Positions 6,293 to 12,484 of a stretch of DNA of 14,928 bases are shown here, one piece after another. The position numbers were made by a program, and so were the translations under genes. The stretch is taken from NCBI GenBank assembly GCA_964564905.1, contig CAZMCI010000026.1, positions 1-14,928 of the forward strand, written 5' to 3'. The notes beneath the pieces were generated by a model. It searched no databases. It was given only the letters and a program-made list of their open reading frames with translations, and was not told the origin of the DNA. Within the stretch, counting starts at the first letter, position 1; the number at the start of each line of letters is the position of its first letter. Origin of the DNA: B75-G9 sp964564905 (GTDB lineage: Archaea; Hadarchaeota; Hadarchaeia; Hadarchaeales; Hadarchaeaceae).

Positions 6293-7075
6293 TTATCTGT
6301 GTTGGCTCCATGCCTGTCGCTTGAGCCGCTTTATCTTATCTTGCCCCACGACTTTTCTTACCTCTCTCTTTCTTGCTTCGTATACCGACCGGATGCTCAT
6401 CCCGAAAAAATCCTTTTTGACGCTGGCTAGCTCTTCAGGGGTGAGAGGTCTGACGGAGCTGGGCCGCAGGGGCGTATTTATCTGAACTTCGTCGGGGCTG
6501 AACGTCCTCACGATTGATGCGATATCCTTCGACAACTCCTTATTTTCTGGAACGAACATCACCTCTACGGCAAGTTTTCCGTCGAATTCTTCTCTAAATT
6601 TTTTCATTCCATCGATTGTGTCTTTAAGATGAACCTCGTGGTGAGGTCGATTTATCAATTTGAACATTTCCTCATTGGGGGCATCCAGTTCTCCTATGAC
6701 CACATCTGCTTGGGCAAGATCCCTCCTCACATCCTCACGGTTCATCAAGGAAGAATTTGTCAAGACAGCGATCGGGAGATCGGAGATGTCTCGGACGGCT
6801 GTAATGGCCTCGCCCAGGTTTAAAGCTAGGGTCGGTTCACCCGTCCCGGAAAATGTTATGACATCCGCCTCAACCAGTTTCATCGCATTTTTGAGTTCTT
6901 GGATCATCCGATCTTTGGAGATGAAGACTCTACGTTTGGTTGTCAGCTCTGTGGTCTTGCCCAAGGAACAATAGATGCAGTCAAGCGAACATACCTTCCC
7001 TTTCTGGCATATTAAATCTATCCCAAGTGACCTTCCGAGCCGCCAGGATGAGACAGGACCGTAAATTATCTCCAT
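6293..7075 (-). CDS. Radical SAM protein (COG0731-like)
   Basis: A 260-residue radical SAM enzyme. The cluster motif C-x3-C-x2-C is at C29, C33 and C36, with an extra C23. It is followed by F-S-G-T-G-E-P-T-L (94-102), the usual SAM-contact GTGEP strand, and by V-L-T-N-S (123-127). The opening I-Y-G-P-V-S-S-W-R-L-G-R-S-L-G is typical of COG0731 proteins, which are related to the wyosine tRNA enzyme TYW1/Taw1. This protein is shorter than Taw1, and its substrate cannot be read from the sequence. AAGGTGA before ATG 7075 overlaps the stop of the DUF1847 gene, with 4 bases between the genes. The two are very likely one operon and translationally coupled. Confidence 0.88.
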   Translation of the reverse strand: MEIIYGPVSSWRLGRSLGIDLICQKGKVCSLDCIYCSLGKTTELTTKRRVFISKDRMIQELKNAMKLVEADVITFSGTGEPTLALNLGEAITAVRDISDLPIAVLTNSSLMNREDVRRDLAQADVVIGELDAPNEEMFKLINRPHHEVHLKDTIDGMKKFREEFDGKLAVEVMFVPENKELSKDIASIVRTFSPDEVQINTPLRPSSVRPLTPEELASVKKDFFGMSIRSVYEARKREVRKVVGQDKIKRLKRQAWSQHR

Positions 7076-7079
7076 AAAT

Positions 7080-7664
7080 TCACCTTTCCTTCAACTTTTC
7101 GAAGTGGTAGCCCGAGTAGATGGCGCCGATAGGGTTGTGAGCGAGCACACGGTCTTTGACGACGAGGGTGGTAGTCGGGGCCTTCGAGTATGCCTGAAAT
7201 AGTATGTCGTGGCCGAGGCAGAGTCCGAGGATGATGTTGAGCTCCGTCCTCGCTTGGTTCAGGACCATCGCTTGAAGAATGGGATTGCACGCGTGGTCTT
7301 CCTTTCCCATGGTGGGGATGGAGAATTGCTCTTTCTCGAATCCTCCGACCTTACACACGACCGAATGCACATCGAATCCTTTAGACTCCAGCAGTTCCTG
7401 CAGTTTTTTTGCTTCCTCCGAGAAACCCACGCAGAAAGCGATGCCCAGCTTCTTCCACCCCAGCTTCCGAGCGAGACGAATGAGTTCCTCGACCCGTGTG
7501 TACTTCATGTATCCCTCGACTTCGAGCGAACTCGAGGCCCTGTAGAGTTTCAGATTCTTCTCCTTCTGATATTCCCGAAGCGCAGATTCCCTCATGGATT
7601 TTCCGACGGGGCACGGATTTCCCTTCGAGCACGATTTTTCCGCACAGAAGGCACAATTCACCAT
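7080..7664 (-). CDS. DUF1847 cysteine-rich putative metal-binding protein
   Basis: A 194-residue protein with an N-terminal cysteine cluster C4, C7, C12 and C18 (C-A-F-C, then S-C, then N-P-C-P), plus C78 (F-C-V-G), C104, C126 and C149. This pattern identifies DUF1847, found in anaerobic bacteria and archaea and thought to bind a metal or Fe-S cluster; its function is unknown. Strand-helix repeats with I-A-F-C-V-G and I-L-G-L-C-L-G-H suggest an alpha/beta fold. ATG at 7664 is preferred to GTG at 7676 because GGGAGTGA lies about 7 bases before the ATG, while the GTG has no ribosome site. It forms a tight operon with the radical SAM gene, so the pair may act together. Confidence 0.85.
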   Translation of the reverse strand: MVNCAFCAEKSCSKGNPCPVGKSMRESALREYQKEKNLKLYRASSSLEVEGYMKYTRVEELIRLARKLGWKKLGIAFCVGFSEEAKKLQELLESKGFDVHSVVCKVGGFEKEQFSIPTMGKEDHACNPILQAMVLNQARTELNIILGLCLGHDILFQAYSKAPTTTLVVKDRVLAHNPIGAIYSGYHFEKLKER

Positions 7665-7700
7665 AAGTTTTTTCACTCCCTAGTAAGACAGAACAGTTTC

Positions 7701-7719
7701 TATTTAGGTCAGATAAATA
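7701..7719. repeat. 19-bp inverted repeat in the DUF1847 promoter
   Basis: TATTTA (7701-7706) and TAAATA (7714-7719) are inverted around 7 bases. The left half, TTTAGGT, resembles half of a DtxR-type site. The right half does not, and the arms are AT-rich, so the match may be chance. A TATA-like TTTTATTTAT on the minus strand overlaps it. Confidence 0.3.
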
Positions 7720-7734
7720 AAAAGATCGCGGTTT

Positions 7735-7741
7735 AAAAAAA
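7735..7741 (-). terminator. T-run directly after the thioredoxin stop
   Basis: On the minus strand seven T residues follow the thioredoxin TAA immediately. This is an archaeal-style oligo-T terminator between thioredoxin and the DUF1847 operon. The following TTAAAC could instead contribute to the next promoter. Confidence 0.4.
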
Positions 7742-8137
7742 TTAGAGTAGTTTCCTTAGCCGCTGTTCTAGTGCTTGTCGGGGTAAGGCTCCGGTCACTC
7801 GATCAACCAATTTGCCATTTTTGAAAAACAACAAAGTTGGGATCGCCATTATGCCATACCTAGCCGCAACCATTTGGTTCCCATCCACGTTTAGCTTGCC
7901 AAACACGACTTTTCCCGAGTAATCTTTGGCCAGCTCTTCGATGATGGGTGCGATCATGTGGCAGGGGGGACACCACTGGCCCCAAAAATCGACCACGACG
8001 GCAGGGTACTTCTTAATCGTGTCATCAAACGTCTGGTCCGTGACCTCAATGGGTTTGTCGATCGCTTTCTCTCTCCTGAGGTATCTCTGCTCCATCTCCT
8101 TCAACTTCTTCATACGTATTTCGTCCAGTTCATCCAC
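7742..8137 (-). CDS. Thioredoxin with N-terminal extension and CPPC active site
   Basis: About 131 residues. A charged, probably helical extension (1-28, rich in K/E/R) precedes a full thioredoxin fold: V-V-V-D-F-W (47-52), the redox site W-C-P-P-C (55-59), and cis-proline in A-I-P-T (98-101). The role is disulfide reduction in the cytoplasm, probably recharged by the thioredoxin reductase at 3859-4791. The usual site is CGPC; CPPC is a variant expected to change redox potential. Start choice: GTG at 8137 has GGAGATGAT four bases before it, nearly the consensus ribosome site. In-frame ATG 8146 and GTG 8152 lie in or before that site. A TATA-like TTTAAG near 8174 fits all three starts. Confidence 0.9.
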   Translation of the reverse strand: MDELDEIRMKKLKEMEQRYLRREKAIDKPIEVTDQTFDDTIKKYPAVVVDFWGQWCPPCHMIAPIIEELAKDYSGKVVFGKLNVDGNQMVAARYGIMAIPTLLFFKNGKLVDRVTGALPRQALEQRLRKLL

Positions 8138-8261
8138 GTTTATCATCTCCACTTACAATGTAGCTGCTTTAATTGCTATCTTAAACGTCAAATTAAAAGT
8201 TTTGGGAGTAGCTTTTGGCGGTCTTTTTTTTACAAATGAGAGAATAAACACGGGTATCAAA

Positions 8262-9104
8262 CTACCACCCGAACAACACCGCCGCAAGCAGGCCGATGGC
8301 TATGGCATAAATCACGTTGAAGATTTTGACTATTAAAGAATCCCGAACCGTGTAGGAAAGCATGGGGAGCAGGCCGTGCCCGTCCTGTGCTATAGAACTT
8401 GTCAGAAGCACCGAAAGAGGGATGAGTCCCTCGGCAAATAGGAAAACAAAAGGTAAATGTGGCCCCGATCCTGGGATTATCCCGATTATCGCGGCGGAAA
8501 TTATCAACACGGGCACGGGCAGGCCTGAGAGGATCGCCCCCAAATCGGTGTAGGCAAGAGCGAGCTGAATCGCCAGCAGCGCAAAAAAGACCCATAGAAA
8601 AAGTCTCGGAAGGTGTTGTTTGATAATATGCTCCACCACGTGTTCTCTAAGGAAGTGATGCTTTCTAACTTTTGTATACTCATCTAGATGTTCTTCAATT
8701 ACACATTTCTTGCATTGCTTTATCCCAAATTTCTTTGCAAAGACATCAGTCAGGAAACCAGTCACGATTCCGAGTATAAAGAGAAGCGCAAACAAACCCA
8801 ATGCTATCTCTGGAAATTTCGCGAGCATGACGAAAGCTTCATCTCCAGAGGTGGCGATCATGGTGGCCGTTATCGCCCCTAGAGACATGAATCCGTGGAC
8901 ATAAAACGAAACTGAAGCAAATGCGCCCACACATCCCGGCGTCGCACCCAGAAAAGAGGAGATCGCATATTGCCTCCACGTGCCCCGTATCATCCAGCTG
9001 CTCATCTTTTTTCTGGTTCTGAGCTCCAAATATTCGATTATCACCATTAAGATGAAAACTATGGCCAAGATTTTGAGGGTCTCCATAAGCACATCTGATA
9101 TCAA
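8262..9104 (-). CDS. Putative 10TM heavy-metal (manganese/arsenic-type) exporter, ArsP_2 family
   Basis: About 280 residues of polytopic membrane protein. Family marks, counted from the GTG at 9113, are A-T-P-G-C-V-G-A-F at about 57-65, A-T-S-G-D-E-A-F at 87-94, and G-I-I-P-G-S-G-P-H near 211-219. A cytoplasmic or exposed loop carries C-K-K-C (134-137) and is followed by a His-rich stretch (about 140-168). These fit PF11449, whose members are annotated as putative heavy-metal exporters or manganese transporters; direct biochemical evidence is thin. The gene is coupled to the DtxR regulator. GTG 9113 overlaps the regulator's stop, but TTG 9104 has GGAGGGTGA five bases before it and is the better start. 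Export of an excess divalent metal under DtxR control is the natural inference. Confidence 0.82.
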   Translation of the reverse strand: MISDVLMETLKILAIVFILMVIIEYLELRTRKKMSSWMIRGTWRQYAISSFLGATPGCVGAFASVSFYVHGFMSLGAITATMIATSGDEAFVMLAKFPEIALGLFALLFILGIVTGFLTDVFAKKFGIKQCKKCVIEEHLDEYTKVRKHHFLREHVVEHIIKQHLPRLFLWVFFALLAIQLALAYTDLGAILSGLPVPVLIISAAIIGIIPGSGPHLPFVFLFAEGLIPLSVLLTSSIAQDGHGLLPMLSYTVRDSLIVKIFNVIYAIAIGLLAAVLFGW

Positions 9105-9109
9105 CTGCT

Positions 9110-9562
9110 TCACCCTCCCGTTTGTCTTTTACATTCCGAATCGCTGAAGACTATCTTCCTACACGGGCAGGTCTTTGGATGTCCGTAGGCCTGGCAAATA
9201 GCGTTTATGAGGCTCCTCGAAGCGTGATAATCCAGTTTGGAAGCCTCGTCGCAGGCCTCTTGAGCCCCATAGTTGAGGAGATTTGTAAAAAGCACCTCCA
9301 ATATCCTGTGCTTCCTCAACAGTTTCTGGGCTTCTGCGATGCCTTCTTTCGTCAACTCGACTCCATAATAGCGTCTGTATCGAAGAAGCTTTTTCTTGGA
9401 AAGATTTTGAATTACTTCGGTGACTGTGGCTGGCCGAACTCCAAGAGCTCTTGCTATGGCGGTAGTCCTGAGCTTGGTTAACCTCTCATACTGCTCTCTG
9501 TATATCAGCTTCAGATATTTAGCTTCGTTTTCAGTCACGTTTATTTCGGCACTCAAAAACAT
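9110..9562 (-). CDS. DtxR/MntR-family metal-dependent transcriptional regulator
   Basis: A 150-residue repressor: a winged helix (about 9-75, with A-L-G-V-R-P-A-T-V-T-E-V as the recognition helix) and a dimerisation/metal domain (about 78-135). K-H-R-I-L-E gives ligands H85 and E89. The second ligand segment reads C-D-E-A-S-K-L-D-Y-H (104-113), where DtxR has H/C/E/H and MntR has other acidic/His residues, so the metal site differs. The tail has G-H-P-K-T-C-P-C. There is no SH3 domain, as in short MntR/archaeal types. ATG 9562 is chosen because the TATA box places the transcript start near 9568. An operator-like palindrome lies at 9574-9592. It probably controls its own operon with the exporter. 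Confidence 0.87.
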   Translation of the reverse strand: MFLSAEINVTENEAKYLKLIYREQYERLTKLRTTAIARALGVRPATVTEVIQNLSKKKLLRYRRYYGVELTKEGIAEAQKLLRKHRILEVLFTNLLNYGAQEACDEASKLDYHASRSLINAICQAYGHPKTCPCRKIVFSDSECKRQTGG

Positions 9563-9573
9563 CACACACAAAT

Positions 9574-9592
9574 TTTTAGGATTTTCCTAAAA
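9574..9592 (-). promoter_or_regulatory. DtxR-type operator overlapping the promoter of the regulator-exporter operon
   Basis: TTTTAGGA (9574-9581) and TCCTAAAA (9585-9592) form a perfect 8-bp inverted repeat with a 3-bp centre. The 19-bp length and TTAGG/CCTAA half-sites match the layout of DtxR/IdeR-family operators. A minus-strand TATA-like element (TTTATTTTA, about 9589-9597) overlaps it, so bound repressor would block TBP or polymerase. Confidence 0.7.
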
Positions 9593-9635
9593 TAAAGTTT
9601 GTGATCCTTAATAGGCTCCCTGAAATTCGTATTGC

Positions 9636-10397
9636 TTAGTCTTTCTTCATGATGTACTTTTCCACGAGTTCTTTAAAGCTCCTGAATGCCTTCCCTTCAG
9701 CCACCGCATCCAGCACTTTAGAATCCCTTGCACGAACACCCGCCACAACGTTCACTCCTCGTTCGAAAAGCGGTTCTGGCAACATGCTAGCCGTAGGTCC
9801 AGCAACGCTCACGAATCTAGCTTCTTTAGATAGCTTGAGCAGCTTATCAAGCGTTCCATTAACCAAGCTTGCTCCGCTTATAACCACGACATCTGCTTTG
9901 GGCAATATCGAATCAACGAGAGTATCGGGCAAAGCGTCGCCTCTAAGCCGAGGGTTGCGCTCAAACACATACACCTCGCGGGTCCTTGTTCCAAACTTCT
10001 CAACAAGCGGTCTTATGTAGCCAACTACTGCGACGGTATCGTCCTCCCCTATCTCGATCGCATCTAAAACGTCGATTTCAAACCGCCGTTCTCGACCCTC
10101 TAGATCCATCACGTATTGAGAGAGGGCATTTAACGTTGCAACGCCGACAGCCCTTTCGAGCATGTTAAACGATTTTGCCAGTTGGGCGATCTCCAAGGCT
10201 TTGGCGCCGTGGAAATGCCGTTCGGGGTTCCCCACCAGATGCCCGACATCCTCCATCGGCGTATGACAGAGCCCAACGTAGCCGTTTTCGATCATGACAC
10301 CAGTGTAACAGATGCCCACGCATGCCCTCGAAAGTTTCATGTCCCCTATCTGAGTTTTTTGTCCTGCGGTGAGATTCAATAACTCGTCAACGATCAA
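9636..10397 (-). CDS. DUF364-family putative heavy-metal chelation protein (with DUF4213-like N-terminus)
   Basis: A 253-residue protein. A DUF4213-like N-terminal part (about 1-95) has A-C-V-G-I-C-Y-T-G-V and C-H-T-P. A Rossmann-like DUF364 domain (about 105-250) follows, with V-A-V-V-G-Y (122-127), V-F-E-R-N-P (143-148), A-D-V-V-V-I-S-G-A-S-L-V-N-G (168-181) and V-A-G-P-T-A-S-M-L-P (197-206). The family is linked to metal chelation and related in fold to an enolase-like N-terminal domain, but the function is unknown. The start is TTG at 10397: GGAGG lies 7 bases before it, and the TTGA overlaps the TGA of mrp by 4 bases. The two proteins are therefore translationally coupled and probably work together. 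Confidence 0.86.
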   Translation of the reverse strand: MIVDELLNLTAGQKTQIGDMKLSRACVGICYTGVMIENGYVGLCHTPMEDVGHLVGNPERHFHGAKALEIAQLAKSFNMLERAVGVATLNALSQYVMDLEGRERRFEIDVLDAIEIGEDDTVAVVGYIRPLVEKFGTRTREVYVFERNPRLRGDALPDTLVDSILPKADVVVISGASLVNGTLDKLLKLSKEARFVSVAGPTASMLPEPLFERGVNVVAGVRARDSKVLDAVAEGKAFRSFKELVEKYIMKKD

Positions 10398-11236
10398 GTT
10401 CGTGCCTCCTGCTGTTTTAAAAATTCTTCTATTTTTTCCACCATCCGCATAAAAGCTCTGGCTGCAGGAGTTTCAGCATGTTCAAGGACGAAAGGTGTTC
10501 CCCTGTCCGAATCTTCACATATTCTGGGATCTATCGGAATTTTGCCCAAAAATGGAACCCCCAGCTGTTCTGCTATCTTTTGTCCCCCTCCAGAGCCCAA
10601 TATATCAAATTCTGCGCCACACTTCGGGCAGACGAATCCACTGTAGTTCTCGATGATCCCGAGCGGCGGTACACGCAGTTCTTTTGTAAACCCGATAGCT
10701 CTTTTGACGACGATCTGGGAGACCTCCGAAGGTGCAGTCACGATCACGATTCCACTTATGTTGGGTATAGTTTGTATGATCGTGAGGGGCTCGTCGCTTG
10801 ATCCCGGGGGCAAATCAATTAGCAAAAAGTCCAAATCTCCCCATTCCACATCAGCTAAAAATTGTATTATCGCCATCGATTTCATAGGCCCGCGCCAGAT
10901 GACTGGGGTTTCATCATCGGGCAACAGAAAATCCATGGAGATGACCTCGATTCCGAGGGGACCGCTTGCCGGGAGAATACTGGCAAGAGATGATTCTGTG
11001 GTCAACCGTTTTCCCCTCACGCCGAGGATTTTTGGGATACTCGGACCAGTAATGTCGGCGTCCAGGACACCCACTTTGTAACCCTTGCGTGCCAAAGCTA
11101 GGGCCAAGTTCGCGGCGACGGTGCTTTTGCCGACACCTCCTTTCCCACTCAAAATCGCCAATTTGTGCTTGATCTTGGCCATCCGCGTTTTGATGCGCTT
11201 TTTCTGTTCTTGCATTTCCTTCATACGTTCTTCCAC
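10394..11236 (-). CDS. Mrp/NBP35-family Fe-S cluster carrier ATPase
   Basis: About 280 residues. A short charged coiled start (1-25) precedes the deviant Walker A G-K-G-G-V-G-K-S-T (31-39), a switch region with D-A-D-I-T-G-P-S-I-P (59-68), Walker B-type L-L-I-D-L-P-P-G-S-S-D (138-148), and the cluster-binding C203-P-K-C206 pair. This is the ApbC/Mrp/NBP35 family, a dimeric ATPase that carries a bridging [4Fe-4S] cluster and delivers it to apoproteins. GTG 11236 is chosen because GGAGAGTGGAG lies just upstream and the TATA box near 11285 puts transcription near 11258. The longer TTG 11272 would be upstream of that. ATG 11224 is also possible. It is followed by DUF364 with overlapping stop/start. 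Confidence 0.93.
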   Translation of the reverse strand: MEERMKEMQEQKKRIKTRMAKIKHKLAILSGKGGVGKSTVAANLALALARKGYKVGVLDADITGPSIPKILGVRGKRLTTESSLASILPASGPLGIEVISMDFLLPDDETPVIWRGPMKSMAIIQFLADVEWGDLDFLLIDLPPGSSDEPLTIIQTIPNISGIVIVTAPSEVSQIVVKRAIGFTKELRVPPLGIIENYSGFVCPKCGAEFDILGSGGGQKIAEQLGVPFLGKIPIDPRICEDSDRGTPFVLEHAETPAARAFMRMVEKIEEFLKQQEART

Positions 11237-11277
11237 TTGCTCCACTCTCCAGAATTCTCGGCGGTTGCGCAAAATAA

Positions 11278-11312
11278 GTATATGTATAGGCGATTTAACA
11301 AATGCCTACATA
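11278..11312 (-). promoter_or_regulatory. mrp promoter with an imperfect inverted repeat
   Basis: Minus-strand CTATACATATAC (about 11279-11290) is a TATA-like box for mrp. It sits in an inverted repeat, TATGTATAGGC (11281-11291) against GCCTACATA (11304-11312), identical except for two extra bases in one arm. This arrangement suggests a repressor or activator site. It differs from the palindrome before the DtxR gene. Confidence 0.4.
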
Positions 11313-11364
11313 TCAAAGTACTCTTCACCTCTGTTGTCGGACTCGTTGACAAGGCGATTGGGCC

Positions 11365-11907
11365 CTACATTCCGCTGAGTTCTTCAAGCTTCTTCTTGAT
11401 CTGGTCCAATTGCTGCTGGAGTGCTGTCGCCTGACCTTCAAGCATTTGTCTTTCTTGCTCCTTCGGAATTTGAGGGGTCTCCGCGCCAGTTGAATAAGGT
11501 GATGCTGCATATGGCGATGAGTACATCATGCTCGGCGTTGCTGTGACCAGTGTTGGGTACGGGCTGTAGAGTGGCGCGTAGTATGGCGTATAGGTTGTCC
11601 CTATTACAGCTGTTGGGGCCGACGTTGTGTATGTGCTATATCGATCATGAGGTGATTCATAATACGGCGAATTAGACATCCTTGGTGCTCCCGTGAAGGG
11701 TGTTATGGGGCCGTACATTCCTGTCCACCACCATCTGGGCAACCATGGGAAACGTGCGCATGTATATGGGTTACTCCACCATCCGAATCCTCTCCCAAAA
11801 GCCCAGCCTCGACCCCAGCCGCGGCCTCCGCCCCAACCGAAACCGAAGCCCCAGCTTGGGCCCCAATAGGGATATCCGTACATTTCTTCGTATGGGTATC
11901 CGTACAT
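11365..11907 (-). CDS. DUF5320-like low-complexity protein with C-terminal coiled coil (second copy)
   Basis: A 180-residue protein of biased composition. The Gly/Trp/Tyr/Phe-rich N-terminus (1-65) includes a repeated M-Y-G-Y-P-Y unit at 1-6 and 9-14. A Pro/Tyr/Ser/Thr-rich middle (66-143) and an amphipathic coiled coil (about 146-177, I-P-K-E-Q-E to L-E-E-L) follow. The coil matches the upstream neighbour at 21 of 31 positions and resembles DUF5320-type proteins, which are often near Mrp/NBP35 ATPases; the function is unknown. There is no signal peptide. ATG 11907 has a perfect GGAGGTGA (11914-11921) lying in the last codons of the upstream gene, one base after whose stop it nearly follows. 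The two form a coupled operon. The cell location is not evident. Confidence 0.75.
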   Translation of the reverse strand: MYGYPYEEMYGYPYWGPSWGFGFGWGGGRGWGRGWAFGRGFGWWSNPYTCARFPWLPRWWWTGMYGPITPFTGAPRMSNSPYYESPHDRYSTYTTSAPTAVIGTTYTPYYAPLYSPYPTLVTATPSMMYSSPYAASPYSTGAETPQIPKEQERQMLEGQATALQQQLDQIKKKLEELSGM

Positions 11908-12019
11908 TCTATTTCACCTCCTTTTTGAGCTCTTCAAGCCTCTTCCTGATTTGTTCCAGCTGTTGCTCCGCCATTCTCGCTTGTTCCTCCAACATCTGGA
12001 TCTCCTGCTCTTTGAGTAT
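11377..12019 (-). repeat. Paralogous coiled-coil segments in tandem genes
   Basis: The 93-base segments 11377-11469 and 11927-12019 encode the same 31-residue coil (pattern K-E-Q-E-x-Q-M-L-E-x-Q-A to Q-I-x-K-x-L-E-E-L) with 21 identical residues. The proteins differ elsewhere. This indicates an old tandem duplication with divergent N-termini, or domain swapping. Confidence 0.75.
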
Positions 12020-12406
12020 CTGGGGCATTTGCGCTGGAGGAAAACCGGCTGGTGATTGGAACATGGGTTGTGTTAGTGGTGTCTGTGATGTTGGAGCTGA
12101 ACTTTTCGGTGTGAAGTTTGGGCATACAGGAGTACTAGGATTTATAGCAATACCGTATAACGTGCAGAATCCATCCTTGAAATGAACGCAGTTCTCATGA
12201 GTGGGGACTGTCGTCTGCGCTGGTACTTGTGAGGGGTAAGGTTGAGAAGCTTGTCCCATCTGCAAGTATTGCGCTGTTGGTGGCAACTCGGTTGGACTTC
12301 TGCCCACCCATCCCGGTGAATATCCGAACCTCATCCATCCCGGCATACCTGTGATATAGTACATGTTCCTTCTTCTCCTTCTCCAGCCCCCCTGAGCGTA
12401 AGCCAT
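11909..12406 (-). CDS. DUF5320-like protein with a three-cysteine segment and coiled coil (first copy)
   Basis: A 165-residue protein. A basic N-terminus (G-G-W-R-R-R-R-R, 6-13) precedes the aromatic motif Y-Y-I-T-G-M-P-G-W-M-R-F-G-Y (16-29), which is typical of small archaeal proteins near Mrp genes. A Pro/Gln-rich linker follows. Then comes a compact cysteine segment, C73-x7-C81 with C95-P-N-F (a possible metal site needing a fourth ligand, perhaps H70 or H75), another linker, and a coiled coil (about 130-163). The function is unknown; a scaffold or metal-binding adaptor for the Mrp/DUF364 proteins is only an inference. ATG 12406 has GGAGATGA four bases before it, and a TATA box at about 12444 fits. 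It is the first gene of the two-gene operon. Confidence 0.77.
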   Translation of the reverse strand: MAYAQGGWRRRRRNMYYITGMPGWMRFGYSPGWVGRSPTELPPTAQYLQMGQASQPYPSQVPAQTTVPTHENCVHFKDGFCTLYGIAINPSTPVCPNFTPKSSAPTSQTPLTQPMFQSPAGFPPAQMPQILKEQEIQMLEEQARMAEQQLEQIRKRLEELKKEVK

Positions 12407-12442
12407 TTTCTCATCTCCTATTTTTAGCATATGCACATAATT

Positions 12443-12452
12443 GTATTTAAAC
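12443..12452. promoter_or_regulatory. Shared palindromic TATA element of a divergent promoter
   Basis: GTATTTAAAC reads as GTTTAAATAC on the other strand. It lies 33-42 bases before the plus-strand start at 12485 and 37-46 bases before the minus-strand start at 12406. The minus direction has a BRE-like GGAAAG upstream and is probably the stronger. Confidence 0.5.
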
Positions 12453-12484
12453 TTTCCTGACTGAAATCTAGGATGTGAAATAGT

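Noticed and set aside
8257..8595. 112-residue minus-strand frame inside the exporter gene
   Set aside because: It overlaps the exporter in another frame and has Arg/Pro/Ser-rich shadow composition.
9122..9481. 119-residue plus-strand frame opposite the DtxR gene
   Set aside because: It is antisense to a clear DtxR-family gene and has no motif or promoter of its own.
11869..11907. Short repeat M-Y-G-Y-P-Y as a tandem-repeat array
   Set aside because: Only two copies occur, within a low-complexity N-terminus. It is a local duplication and not a repeat locus.
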